DNA from: Helicobacter valdiviensis
GTDB taxonomy: Bacteria > Campylobacterota > Campylobacteria > Campylobacterales > Helicobacteraceae
Length of the DNA stretch: 40,542 bases
NCBI RefSeq assembly: GCF_003245365.1
Contig: NZ_NBIU01000017.1
Span: 1 to 40,542, forward strand
Direction: 5' to 3'
Below are positions 17,604 to 26,936 of this stretch, in pieces. Position numbers and translations under genes: made by a program. The notes beneath the pieces were generated by a model. That model had not been told where the DNA came from. It searched no databases and saw only the letters and a list, made by a program, of their open reading frames with translations. Numbering within the stretch: the stretch's first letter is position 1; each line of letters starts with the position of its first letter.

Positions 17604-17833
17604 AAAGATTTGATTTAAGACATCTAAAAAATGACTTTTTAGGACGCTTAGAAGAGTTAATTACCCAAGAATTGCAAGTAAATGAAGTAGGAATTTTTTT
17701 ATTGAGTGTAGAAGATTTTGAAAATGTGCAAAAAAGTGCAGATATAGTAAAAAAAACACAAAATGAGCTTTTAAACTCTTTGCGTTTTAATGAAGTAGAT
17801 TGGACAATTGTGGTAAAAAGGGTAAAGCAATGA
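17600..17833 (+). CDS. HP1264-like subunit at the NuoE position
   Basis: A 77-residue soluble protein in the place where nuoE is found in other bacteria. It has none of the four NuoE cysteines that would hold cluster N1a, and no cysteine at all. It resembles the small HP1264 product of H. pylori, which occurs only in epsilonproteobacteria. It is joined to both neighbours by ATGA overlaps, so it is translated in step with the other complex I genes. It probably helps cap the peripheral arm, where an electron donor other than NADH docks. Confidence 0.85.
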   Translation: MKRFDLRHLKNDFLGRLEELITQELQVNEVGIFLLSVEDFENVQKSADIVKKTQNELLNSLRFNEVDWTIVVKRVKQ

Positions 17834-18636
17834 GCAAAGAGAAATTTTTGCAAACTTTTTTAGAAAGTGGTGGAGAGTTTTTAAATACTTCTTGTTTTTT
17901 AAAAGAGTTAAAAAAGAGCGATAGTTTGCTTTTGATGGGAGATTTTATAGAGAATTTTTATCAGCTTTTAAAAGATAAAGAATATAAAAAGGCAAGTTTA
18001 TTCCATCCTTTATTTTTAAATCCCTATTCAAAAATAGAACATTGCCTGTATGAGTGTGAGTGCGAAGAGGCACTTTTGTTACTTTTGGCACATTTTTTGG
18101 TTAAAAATGGAAACACATTAGATGTAGATGTGGGTTACCTCTCTTCAGAAAGTAATTTAGCAGAAGAAGATTTAGAGGCTATTATTAATGAATTTAACGC
18201 AGGAGAAAATCAATATCTTGTAGTGGGTAAAGATTTTTATAATGTTAAAAATTCTTCTAGCCTTGCTAGAATTTTGGGTTTTATTGCAAGGAATTCTAAA
18301 ATTAAAATTGTGCTTTTAGAAATGCCAGAAATTACAGATAAACCACAGATTAAAAAAGAAAGCATAGAATGTGATATTGAAGTTTCTAGTATGGATGGAC
18401 TTGTTGTGTATGCACAAGAAAATACTAAGCTAGAAATGCCACTTTTGGAAGCTTCAGGGCAATTTAAAATTGTGAGTAAAATGCAAGAGGGCAAAAAATA
18501 TTCCATTAAATTATCTAATTTAGAAGATGCTTTGGAGGTTGAATTTAGAGAAAATCCACAGATTAAAGGTATGGTAGCTATTCTATGGCTACCAAAAAAT
18601 GATAAAAAAATATGTTATTGTAAAATAGAGAGGTAG
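17830..18636 (+). CDS. HP1265-like subunit at the NuoF position
   Basis: A 268-residue protein in place of NuoF. The NADH and FMN site motifs of NuoF (glycine-rich GRGGAGF) and its N3 cysteines are missing, so it cannot oxidise NADH in the usual way. It resembles H. pylori HP1265, whose biochemical role is unproven. A few Cys occur around 65-79 (HCLYECECEEA) but not in a known cluster pattern. I start at ATG 17830 in the ATGA overlap with the preceding gene, with AAAGGG upstream, rather than at an in-frame ATG at 17800 lying wholly within that gene. Confidence 0.82.
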   Translation: MSKEKFLQTFLESGGEFLNTSCFLKELKKSDSLLLMGDFIENFYQLLKDKEYKKASLFHPLFLNPYSKIEHCLYECECEEALLLLLAHFLVKNGNTLDVDVGYLSSESNLAEEDLEAIINEFNAGENQYLVVGKDFYNVKNSSSLARILGFIARNSKIKIVLLEMPEITDKPQIKKESIECDIEVSSMDGLVVYAQENTKLEMPLLEASGQFKIVSKMQEGKKYSIKLSNLEDALEVEFRENPQIKGMVAILWLPKNDKKICYCKIER

Positions 18637-18644
18637 CAAGTATA

Positions 18645-21116
18645 ATGGGACAAGTAACACTAAACATTGATGGGCAAGAAATAGTCGCAAATGAGGGCGA
18701 GAGTATTTTGAATGCTGCTAGAGCAAATGGAGTTTTTATTCCTGCAATTTGTTATCTTAGCTGTGCTTCTCCTACTCTAGCTTGTAAGATGTGTATGGTA
18801 GAAGCTGATGGGAAAAGGGTATATGCTTGTAATGCTAAAGTTAAAGAGGGAATGAGTGTTTTGGTGAATACTCAAGAGATTTTAGAAGAACGCAAAGCAA
18901 TTATGCAAGCTTATGATGTCAATCATCCGCTTCAATGTGGTGTATGTGATAAAAGCGGGGAATGTGAATTGCAAAATTACACGCATTATGTGGGTGTAAA
19001 TCAGCAAGAATATGCAATGAAAGATGAGTATAGAAGTTTTGATACTTGGGGGCAAACTTCTTATGATCCAAATTTATGTATTTTATGTGAGCGTTGCGTA
19101 ACTCTTTGTAAGGATAAGATAGGAAAATCCTATATTAAAGCGCTTAAAAGAGATGGAGAAATGCCTCCTAAAGAATATAAAGAAAGTATGCCAAAAGATG
19201 CTTTTAGTGTATGGACTAAATTTAAAAAATCCATTATCGGTTTAAGTGGAGAAGGAGAATGTCAAGATTGTGGGGAGTGTGCTAGTGTGTGTCCTGTAGG
19301 TGCATTGGGGGTTAGTCATTTCCAATATACCTCTAATGCGTGGGAGCTAAATAAGATACCTAGTAGCTGTATCCATTGTGCTAATGCATGTCCGCTAAAT
19401 TATGAAGTGAAATATGAAGGAATTGGGGGAGAAAATCAAAAGATTTATAGAGTAAGTAGTGATTGGAATTTTGCTACACTTTGTCCTGCTGGGAGATTTG
19501 CTTATGAATTTAATCATCAAGGACACATAAAAGATAAGATGTCTTTTAATGGTGCTCTTGCAGCTTTAAAAGAGGCAAAAAGTATAAGATTTTTGGGGAA
19601 TATTACCAATGAAGAAGCACTTATTTTACAAAAACTAAAAGAAAAGTATGGATATTTGCTAGTGTGTGATGAAGTGTTTAGCTTTCAACAATTTTTACAG
19701 CAATTTAAGGGAGTAAGTGGGAGCTTAGGGAGTGCTACTCAAGAAGAAATAAGAAAAAGTGATTTTATAATGTGCTTTGGGGGTGCATTAAGCTATGATA
19801 TGCCTGTAATTACCCATAGTATCAATAATGCTCTTAAGATGAATAAGGGTTCAACTTTAGCATATTTCCATACACAAATAGATGTGGTGGCTAATAAGTT
19901 TGTTAAAAGCACAAATTTAATTAGTAGTATTTATAAACCACAAAGCGAAGAAGCCTTTGCACTGCTTTTGGCGAGTTTATGCGTAGAAGAAGAAAAAATG
20001 CCAATAAGCTTAAAAGAAGAAATTAAACGCTATGAGATTGTTCTTAAAAAGACAGTGCAAGAAGAAATTAAAGAAAAAATTAAAGTGCAAAAACTTGATG
20101 AAAATGGAGAACCGCTTTTAGACGATAAGGGAGTAATCGTCTATGAAGAAAAAGAAGAGATTAAAAAGACTGATAAGGAAATTGAAGTTTTAAGTAGTAA
20201 AATCTTAGAGTATTGTCAAATAGAAGAAGAGATTTTTAAGGTGAAGGAAATTCTTAAAAGCTCTAAAAATCCTGTTTTGGTAGTAGGTTTTGATTTGTAT
20301 AGAGCAAAAAATGCAAAAAATATAGCAACTATTTTAGGAATGATTGAGCTTTTAAGCAATATTAAAATCTTGCTTTTGCCTCCTAGCACAAATGCTCTTG
20401 GAATTTCTTTGATTTGTGAATTAAGCAAAGAAGCACAAGGTTATTGTATAGGTTATAACACAAAAGGCGATTATAAAATGGGTTATGAGAGTGATAACTC
20501 TTTGATATTGCCTTATTTAAACGAACAAGAAGGGACTTTTGTAAGTGCGGATAAGCGTGTTGTGCCTATCAATCCTGCTTTTAAATATAAAGGGTATGAG
20601 CTTAATGATCTTGCAAAAGAGCTAGGTTTGGATTTTGAGAACACAATAGAATATACAAGAATTTTGCCTATAAAATCTGGCTTTAAAGAAGTGGAATATG
20701 ATAGCTTAGAACATGGATTTTTAAATGATGGTAGTGAGATTAGAGGCTATCTTTTGCATAATGAATTTGAGAAATTAGAAGCTAATATAGAAAGAGTAGA
20801 ATTAGGTGCTTTAGAGGATTTTAATCTTTACTCTAGAAATCCTCTCTCGCATTTTTCAAATCTCACTTTGCAAAGCAGTATTTTGAAAGCAAAAAATGGT
20901 TTGCAAGTTTCTAAAAGTATGGCAGAAAAGCTAAATTTAAAAGAAGATGATAATGTGGAAGTGGAATTTACAAATCTTCAAAGCATTGTAACTAAAGTTG
21001 TAATTGATGATGGAATGGAAGGTGAATTTTTAGCTTTAGGAATGTGTGAGTTTGATGAATTTAAATATTTTCCACAATCCCGCTATGCTAAAGCTACAAT
21101 AAAGGTAAAATCATGA
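18645..21116 (+). CDS. nuoG: NADH-quinone oxidoreductase subunit G
   Basis: Large iron-sulfur subunit, 823 residues. Cluster ligands can be read off: [2Fe-2S] Cys36, 47, 50 and 62; His94/Cys98/101/107; the ferredoxin pair Cys145, 148, 151, 155 and Cys206, 209, 212, 216; and the extra N7-type set Cys242, 245, 249 and 280. N7 is seen only in some bacteria. Beyond residue 285 a molybdopterin-oxidoreductase-like domain follows without the active-site ligand. A highly charged Lys/Glu insertion (about 465-525) is clade-specific. With NuoE and NuoF absent, NuoG is the likely entry point for electrons, perhaps from a flavodoxin or ferredoxin. Confidence 0.95.
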   Translation: MGQVTLNIDGQEIVANEGESILNAARANGVFIPAICYLSCASPTLACKMCMVEADGKRVYACNAKVKEGMSVLVNTQEILEERKAIMQAYDVNHPLQCGVCDKSGECELQNYTHYVGVNQQEYAMKDEYRSFDTWGQTSYDPNLCILCERCVTLCKDKIGKSYIKALKRDGEMPPKEYKESMPKDAFSVWTKFKKSIIGLSGEGECQDCGECASVCPVGALGVSHFQYTSNAWELNKIPSSCIHCANACPLNYEVKYEGIGGENQKIYRVSSDWNFATLCPAGRFAYEFNHQGHIKDKMSFNGALAALKEAKSIRFLGNITNEEALILQKLKEKYGYLLVCDEVFSFQQFLQQFKGVSGSLGSATQEEIRKSDFIMCFGGALSYDMPVITHSINNALKMNKGSTLAYFHTQIDVVANKFVKSTNLISSIYKPQSEEAFALLLASLCVEEEKMPISLKEEIKRYEIVLKKTVQEEIKEKIKVQKLDENGEPLLDDKGVIVYEEKEEIKKTDKEIEVLSSKILEYCQIEEEIFKVKEILKSSKNPVLVVGFDLYRAKNAKNIATILGMIELLSNIKILLLPPSTNALGISLICELSKEAQGYCIGYNTKGDYKMGYESDNSLILPYLNEQEGTFVSADKRVVPINPAFKYKGYELNDLAKELGLDFENTIEYTRILPIKSGFKEVEYDSLEHGFLNDGSEIRGYLLHNEFEKLEANIERVELGALEDFNLYSRNPLSHFSNLTLQSSILKAKNGLQVSKSMAEKLNLKEDDNVEVEFTNLQSIVTKVVIDDGMEGEFLALGMCEFDEFKYFPQSRYAKATIKVKS

Positions 21117-22108
21117 TGGCTTATATAATAGAAACTTTAATTAAAATATTATTGGTAGTGCTTGTTTTTTCCGCACTTGCTGGATTTGCAACTTATGTAG
21201 AAAGAAAGCTTTTAGCTTTTTTTCAAAGAAGATTAGGGCCAAATTTGGTGGGTCCTTTTGGTATCTTGCAAATTTTAGCTGATGGAATTAAGCTTTTTAC
21301 AAAAGAAGATATTGTGCCAAGTTCAGCAAATCGCCTTATTTTTAGAATTGCACCTGTAATTACTGCAGCATGTGCTTTTATAGCAATGGCTCCTGTGCCA
21401 TTTTTCCCTCCTTTTGAAGTTTTTGGACGCACAATTAATCCTATTATTTCAGATATTAATGTGGGGATTTTATTTGTGCTTGGAGTAGGGGCTGCTAGTA
21501 TTTATGGCCCACTTTTAGCAGGCATGAGTGCAAATAGCAAATGGTCTTTATTGGGAGCTGCTAGAGCTGCTGTGCAACTGCTTAGTTTTGAAGTGGTTTC
21601 AGGGCTTTCGCTTTTAGCACCTATTATGCTTGTAGGTTCGCTTTCGTTAATAGAAATCAATAATTATCAAAGTGGTGGAATTGAAAATTGGCTTATTTTC
21701 TCTCAACCTTTAGCATTTGTTTTGTTTTTGTTTGCAGGTTATGCGGAACTTAATAGAACGCCTTTTGATTTATTAGAGCATGAAGCAGAAATTGTTGCAG
21801 GATATGCTACAGAGTATGCAGGAATGCGTTGGGGTATGTTTTTTATAGGGGAGTATGCAAGTATGATTTTGCTTTCCTTTATTGTATCTTTGATTTTCCT
21901 TGGTGGATTTAATCCATTGTGGTTTATCCCAGGAGGCTTAGCCATTGTTTTAAAAGTAATGTTTTTAATCTTTCTTTTTATGTGGGCTAGGGCTGCTTTC
22001 CCTCATGTAAGGCCAGATCAGCTTATGGGACTTTGTTGGCGTGTGCTATTTCCTTTGGCACTTTTGAATGTGCTTGTAAGCGGTTTTGTGATTTTAGGAG
22101 GTGCGTGA
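21113..22108 (+). CDS. nuoH: NADH-quinone oxidoreductase subunit H
   Basis: Membrane subunit at the base of the quinone cavity, 331 residues with about eight helices. Signature stretches are YVERKLLAFFQRRLGPN and GILQILADGIKLFTKED near the N terminus, the loop LNRTPFDLLEHEAEIVAGY, and RAAFPHVRPDQLM near the C terminus. Two adjacent ATG codons (21113 and 21116) are possible; both lie at the nuoG stop. The downstream end touches nuoI (TGATG). Confidence 0.95.
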   Translation: MMAYIIETLIKILLVVLVFSALAGFATYVERKLLAFFQRRLGPNLVGPFGILQILADGIKLFTKEDIVPSSANRLIFRIAPVITAACAFIAMAPVPFFPPFEVFGRTINPIISDINVGILFVLGVGAASIYGPLLAGMSANSKWSLLGAARAAVQLLSFEVVSGLSLLAPIMLVGSLSLIEINNYQSGGIENWLIFSQPLAFVLFLFAGYAELNRTPFDLLEHEAEIVAGYATEYAGMRWGMFFIGEYASMILLSFIVSLIFLGGFNPLWFIPGGLAIVLKVMFLIFLFMWARAAFPHVRPDQLMGLCWRVLFPLALLNVLVSGFVILGGA

Positions 22109-22719
22109 TGATAGAATACAAAAAAATTTATGAAGATAAACAACCTATTACTAATACAGAACGCTTTGTGAGATTTTGGAATAGGGCATTAAAGGGAGAA
22201 TTATTTGTAGGGCTTTGGCTTGTGTTTAAGGAGATGTGTAAAGCACAAATCCATACCGTAAAATATCCTTTAGAAAAACTTCCTTTAAGCCCAAGATATA
22301 GAGCAGTGCATGAGTTAAAACGCTTATTAGAAAGTGGTAATGAGCGTTGTATTGGCTGTGGGCTATGTGAGAAAATTTGCGTATCTAATTGCATTAGAAT
22401 GGAAACGCTTTATGGAGAGGATAAACGCAAGAGGGTTGTAGAATATAGTATTAATTTTGGGCGTTGCATTTATTGTGGGTTGTGTGCTGAAGTATGTCCA
22501 GAACTAGCTATCGTGCATGGAAAAAGATATGAGAATGCAAGCGAACAAAGGGCTTCTTTTGCTCTAAAAGCAGATATGCTAACTCCTATTGATAAAGTAT
22601 TGCAAAAACAAGATGAAGAGTTTAATGGCGTAGGCTGTGTAAGTGAAAATGCTGATATGCTAATCAAAGCAACCCCTTTAAAATATTTAGAAGAGAAAAA
22701 GGAGGAAGAAAATGCTTGA
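22108..22719 (+). CDS. nuoI: NADH-quinone oxidoreductase subunit I
   Basis: Ferredoxin-like subunit carrying clusters N6a and N6b, 203 residues. Cysteine quartets are Cys81/84/87/91 (CIGCGLCEKIC) and Cys120/123/126/130 (CIYCGLCAEVCP). After the first quartet the usual Pro is replaced by VSN and a fifth Cys follows at 95. The acidic tail after about 150 is longer than in many homologues. I start at ATG 22108 with AGGAGGTG 5-12 bases upstream; a longer in-frame version from 22033 would lie inside nuoH. Confidence 0.94.
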   Translation: MIEYKKIYEDKQPITNTERFVRFWNRALKGELFVGLWLVFKEMCKAQIHTVKYPLEKLPLSPRYRAVHELKRLLESGNERCIGCGLCEKICVSNCIRMETLYGEDKRKRVVEYSINFGRCIYCGLCAEVCPELAIVHGKRYENASEQRASFALKADMLTPIDKVLQKQDEEFNGVGCVSENADMLIKATPLKYLEEKKEEENA

Positions 22720-23260
22720 GGCAATTGCATTTTATACCTTTTGTGGCTTAAGTCTTGGTATGTTTTTGGTAGTTGTTACTACTAATAATATTCTTTATGC
22801 TTTGAGTGCTTTAGCAGCAGGTATGATTTTTATTTCTGCATTTTTCTTTTTATTAAATGCAGAGTTTTTAGGAGTAGCACAGATTATTATTTATACAGGT
22901 GCTGTTGTGGCTTTATATGCTTTTGCTATGATGTTTTTTGATACTCAAAAACTAGAATCACAAAGAGTGAAAAATCCTAAACTTGTCTTTTTATTAAGTG
23001 GTGGTATTGCTTTGCTTTTATTGGTGATTTTTTTAGCACCTGTTATGAGTTTAAATATGCAAGATTTGCAAGTAGCCTCTAAAATGATGGAGGGAGTTGG
23101 TAATACTGAACAAATTGGTTATGTAATTTTTGTAAAATTTTTAATTCCTTTTGAAATTGCTGCAATTATGTTGCTTGTGGCTATGATTGCTGGAATTGTT
23201 TTAGCAGGTAAGGGGATGAAACATTCTCTTACAGAAGAAGAGCAAGGAGAGAAGATATGA
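22712..23260 (+). CDS. nuoJ: NADH-quinone oxidoreductase subunit J
   Basis: Membrane subunit with five hydrophobic helices, 182 residues. Helix 3 carries the conserved AQIIIYTGAVVALYAFAMM segment, which deforms during turnover. GGAGG lies a few bases before the ATG, and the gene overlaps nuoI by 8 bases and nuoK by 4. Confidence 0.94.
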   Translation: MLEAIAFYTFCGLSLGMFLVVVTTNNILYALSALAAGMIFISAFFFLLNAEFLGVAQIIIYTGAVVALYAFAMMFFDTQKLESQRVKNPKLVFLLSGGIALLLLVIFLAPVMSLNMQDLQVASKMMEGVGNTEQIGYVIFVKFLIPFEIAAIMLLVAMIAGIVLAGKGMKHSLTEEEQGEKI

Positions 23261-23559
23261 TTGGAATCTATCATTATTTGATTTTATCAGGTTTAATGTT
23301 TGCAATAGGACTTTATGGGATGTTAAGGCGTAAAAATCTCCTTATGCTTTTTTTCTCTACAGAGATTTTATTGAATTCTGTAAATGTGGGCTTGGTAGCT
23401 GTAGGTAATTATTGGAATGACTTGGGAGGGCAGATTTTTGCTCTTTTTGTCTTGGCAGTGGCAGCAAGTGAAGTAGCAGTAGGTGTAGGGCTATTAATTG
23501 CTTGGTATAAAAAGCATCATAGTCTAAATTTAGACGATTTGCAGATTATGAAAGGCTAA
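23257..23559 (+). CDS. nuoK: NADH-quinone oxidoreductase subunit K
   Basis: Small three-helix membrane subunit of 100 residues. Two buried acidic residues expected for proton transfer are visible: Glu in STEILLNSVN and Glu in AASEVAVGVGLL. The length is exactly the family norm. It starts within the nuoJ stop codon. Confidence 0.95.
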   Translation: MIGIYHYLILSGLMFAIGLYGMLRRKNLLMLFFSTEILLNSVNVGLVAVGNYWNDLGGQIFALFVLAVAASEVAVGVGLLIAWYKKHHSLNLDDLQIMKG

Positions 23560-23561
23560 GT

Positions 23562-25400
23562 ATGGAAACAATAATTTATTTAGCACTTTTTGCACCTTTG
23601 GTTGGGAGTTTGTTTGGAATTCCTTTTGCAAGTAAGCGTAAGTTCCAGTTTGTAGGGGTTTTTGCCACTTTGATGCTTGGAGTTTCCTTTGTAGCTTCTT
23701 CTTTGCTTTTGGTTAATGTTTATCAAGGGGGGGCTTTAAGTGTTACATTAATGGAATGGATTAATGTAGGAACTCTTTATATTCCTTTTGGGTTTTTAGT
23801 AGATAGTGTGAGTACAGTTATGATGGTAGTGGTTACTTTAGTTTCACTATGTGTGCATATTTATGCTATTGGTTATATGAGCCATGATAAAAGCTTTAAT
23901 AGATTTTTTGTTTATTTGAGTGCTTTTGTTTTTTCTATGCTTATTTTGGTAATGAGCGATAATTTTGCTGGATTGTTTATAGGTTGGGAAGGTGTAGGGC
24001 TTTGTTCTTGGATGTTGATTGGCTTTTGGTATGATAGGGATAGTGCCTCATTTGCCGCAAATGAAGCTTTTATTATCAATCGTATTGCAGATCTTGGAAT
24101 GTTGCTTGGAATCTTTTTAATTTATTGGACCTTTGGAAGTTTGCAATATGGAGAAGTTTTAACAAAAATTTATGAAGCACCAAAAGAGTTACTTATAGCA
24201 ATTGGAGTATTATTGTTTGTGGGTGCTATGGGTAAGAGTGCGCAATTTCCTTTGCATACTTGGTTAGCAGATGCGATGGAGGGACCTACTCCAGTATCTG
24301 CACTTATCCATGCTGCTACTATGGTAACAGCTGGAGTTTATTTGGTGATTAGAGCAAATCCGCTTTATTCTTTAATTCCTGAAGTGGGCTTTGCTATTGC
24401 AAGTTTAGGTGCGTTTGTAGCGGTATTTGCAGCAAGTATGGCATTGGTAAATAGGGATTTAAAACGCATAATTGCTTATTCTACGCTTTCACAGCTTGGA
24501 TATATGTTTGTAGCAGCAGGACTAGAAGCTTATTGGATAGCACTTTTCCATCTTGCAATCCACGCATTTTTCAAATCCTTATTATTCTTAGGTGCTGGAA
24601 ATGTAATGCATGCTATGAATGATAAGCTAGATATTAGCAAAATGGGTGGGCTTTATAAGAGCATGAAATGGAGTGCGATTTTAATGATTTTAGCTTCCAT
24701 TGCATTAGCTGGAATTTATCCATTTTCAGGCTTTTTCTCAAAAGATAAAATTTTAGAAGTAGCATATGATAGTGAGGCTTATATCTTATGGGGTATGTTA
24801 TTGTTGGGTGCCTTTTTAACAGCATTTTATAGTTTTAGACTTATTATGCTTGTATTCTTTGGTAAAGCCAAACATGAAGAGCATCCTCATGAGGCTTATC
24901 CTTTTATGATTTATGCGATGCTTCCTCTTGGATTTTTAGCGGTTTTTGGCGGTTTTATAGAACCATTGTTCCACCATTTTGTATTGCAAACCCTGCCACA
25001 ATATGAAGCTAAGCTTGCTAAAAATGTGCTTTATATTTTAATTGGAGTTACTTTGGTGGTAGCATTAAGTGGGATTTTATTTGCTGTGTTTAAATATAGA
25101 AGGGGTGGATTTTCATCTAAATGGGAAAATACTTTTATTTATAAAATTCTTTTTAATCAATATTATATACCACTTTTATATGATAAGCTTTTTATTCAAA
25201 ATTATAAAAGACTATCCAAAATTGCTTGGTTGCAAGTGGATAAAAAAATCATTGATACGATTGTAGATAGCATTGCTAAGATATGTGAGGGAAGTGGTGA
25301 AAAATTACGCTTTGTGCAAAGTGGAAATCTTTCTAGTATGCTTTGGATTATGGCTTTTGGATTATTCCTTTTATTATTATTTGCAGTATTTTGGAGATAA
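23562..25400 (+). CDS. nuoL: NADH-quinone oxidoreductase subunit L
   Basis: Distal antiporter-like proton channel, 612 residues with about 16 helices including the long lateral helix at the C-terminal end. Conserved parts are GWEGVGLCSWMLIGFWYDR (channel Glu), the Lys-bearing GKSAQFPLHTWLADAMEGPTPVSALIHAATMV block and the GLYKSMKW region. It follows nuoK after 2 bases. Confidence 0.96.
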   Translation: METIIYLALFAPLVGSLFGIPFASKRKFQFVGVFATLMLGVSFVASSLLLVNVYQGGALSVTLMEWINVGTLYIPFGFLVDSVSTVMMVVVTLVSLCVHIYAIGYMSHDKSFNRFFVYLSAFVFSMLILVMSDNFAGLFIGWEGVGLCSWMLIGFWYDRDSASFAANEAFIINRIADLGMLLGIFLIYWTFGSLQYGEVLTKIYEAPKELLIAIGVLLFVGAMGKSAQFPLHTWLADAMEGPTPVSALIHAATMVTAGVYLVIRANPLYSLIPEVGFAIASLGAFVAVFAASMALVNRDLKRIIAYSTLSQLGYMFVAAGLEAYWIALFHLAIHAFFKSLLFLGAGNVMHAMNDKLDISKMGGLYKSMKWSAILMILASIALAGIYPFSGFFSKDKILEVAYDSEAYILWGMLLLGAFLTAFYSFRLIMLVFFGKAKHEEHPHEAYPFMIYAMLPLGFLAVFGGFIEPLFHHFVLQTLPQYEAKLAKNVLYILIGVTLVVALSGILFAVFKYRRGGFSSKWENTFIYKILFNQYYIPLLYDKLFIQNYKRLSKIAWLQVDKKIIDTIVDSIAKICEGSGEKLRFVQSGNLSSMLWIMAFGLFLLLLFAVFWR

Positions 25401-25403
25401 CCT

Positions 25404-26936
25404 ATGGATTTGTTAAATTTAATTATATTTTTTCCTTTTTTAGCTGCCATTTTAGGTTTAATGATTAAAGAAAATCTGAAAGCCTATGCAGTTGTTGTTG
25501 CATTAGTAGAATTTATTTTTACTTTATTTTTGTGGTATAGCTATTCTTTAGAAGAGGGAGGCTTTCAATTTATTAGTCAAATTCCCATAGCATTTAATGG
25601 AATTAGTTATTTAGTGGGAATTGATGGAGTTTCATTATTTTTGGTTTTGTTAAGTTCTTTTATTATGCTAATAGGTTTTATTTATCTTAATGAAACAAAA
25701 GATACAAAAAAGCTTATCATCTCTTTGCTTTTTTTAGAAGGGATTATGATAGGGGTATTTTGTGCGCTTGATATGATTTTATTTTATATCTTTTGGGAAT
25801 TAAGCTTAGTGCCTATGCTCTATATTATTGGTGCATGGGGTAGTGGAAGTAGGATTTATGCGGCAGTAAAATTCTTCTTATATACATTTTTGGGTTCTAT
25901 TATTATGCTTGTTGGGATTTTGTATTGTGCGTATTTTTATGCAGAAACCACAGGCACATGGAGTTTCTCACTTTTAGATTGGTATGTAATAGAAGCAATG
26001 CCAAAAAATATTCAAATGTGGCTTTTTGTGGCATTTTTCTGTGGATTAGCTGTAAAAGTGCCACTTTTCCCATTCCATACTTGGTTGCCTTATGCACATG
26101 GACAAGCTCCCACAATCGGTTCTATTATTTTAGCAGCTGTGTTGCTTAAAATGGGGACTTATGGATTTTTAAGATTTTCTATTCCACTCTTTCCAGATGC
26201 TTCAGTAGCTTTTGTGTATCCTATTGCTATTTTATCTTTGATTATGATTATTTATGGTGCCATTGTGGCTTTTGCGCAAGAGGATATTAAACAGGTAATC
26301 GCATATAGTTCTATTTCACATATGGGTGTGATTATGATAGGACTTTTCTCTTTTGTAGAAGAGGGAATGAGTGGTTCTGTATTTTTTATGTTAAGCCATG
26401 GGATTATTAGTGGTGCATTGTTTATGATGGTGGGTATGATTTATGAGCGTCGCCATACAAAATTGCTTAGTGAGTTTGGTGGAATTGCTAAAACCATGCC
26501 AAATTATGCGGCAATTTTTGGTTTTATGATGATGGCTTCTATTGGACTTCCTTTAACTATGGGCTTTGTTGGGGAGTTTTTATCTTTGCTTGGATTTTTT
26601 GCAGTTTCTAAGACGATGACTTTGCTTGCAGGATTAAGTATTATTGTGGGTGCTATTTATATGCTAAATCTTTATCGTAAAATGTTTTTTGGTAAAGTGA
26701 ATAATGAAGCAAATTTATCCTTAAAAGATTTGAATTTAAGAGAGTGGAGCGCACTTTTGCCATTGGTAGTGATTGTTGTATGGCTAGGTGTATATCCAAA
26801 GCCAGTATTAACCCCTATAAATGTAGGAGTAAAAGAAGTGATTAGTCTTGTAGATTCACGCATTAGTGGGCAATCCGCAAAAAAATTTATAGAGCAGACA
26901 AAGACGAATCTTAAAGAGATATGGGGGGCAAATTAA
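25404..26936 (+). CDS. nuoM: NADH-quinone oxidoreductase subunit M
   Basis: Second antiporter-like proton channel, 510 residues with about 14 helices. The family stretch FYIFWELSLVPMLYIIG with the essential Glu, KVPLFPFHTWLPYAHGQAPT with channel Lys, and FAQEDIKQVIAYSSISHMGV are all present. It lies 3 bases after nuoL and overlaps nuoN by one base. Confidence 0.96.
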   Translation: MDLLNLIIFFPFLAAILGLMIKENLKAYAVVVALVEFIFTLFLWYSYSLEEGGFQFISQIPIAFNGISYLVGIDGVSLFLVLLSSFIMLIGFIYLNETKDTKKLIISLLFLEGIMIGVFCALDMILFYIFWELSLVPMLYIIGAWGSGSRIYAAVKFFLYTFLGSIIMLVGILYCAYFYAETTGTWSFSLLDWYVIEAMPKNIQMWLFVAFFCGLAVKVPLFPFHTWLPYAHGQAPTIGSIILAAVLLKMGTYGFLRFSIPLFPDASVAFVYPIAILSLIMIIYGAIVAFAQEDIKQVIAYSSISHMGVIMIGLFSFVEEGMSGSVFFMLSHGIISGALFMMVGMIYERRHTKLLSEFGGIAKTMPNYAAIFGFMMMASIGLPLTMGFVGEFLSLLGFFAVSKTMTLLAGLSIIVGAIYMLNLYRKMFFGKVNNEANLSLKDLNLREWSALLPLVVIVVWLGVYPKPVLTPINVGVKEVISLVDSRISGQSAKKFIEQTKTNLKEIWGAN

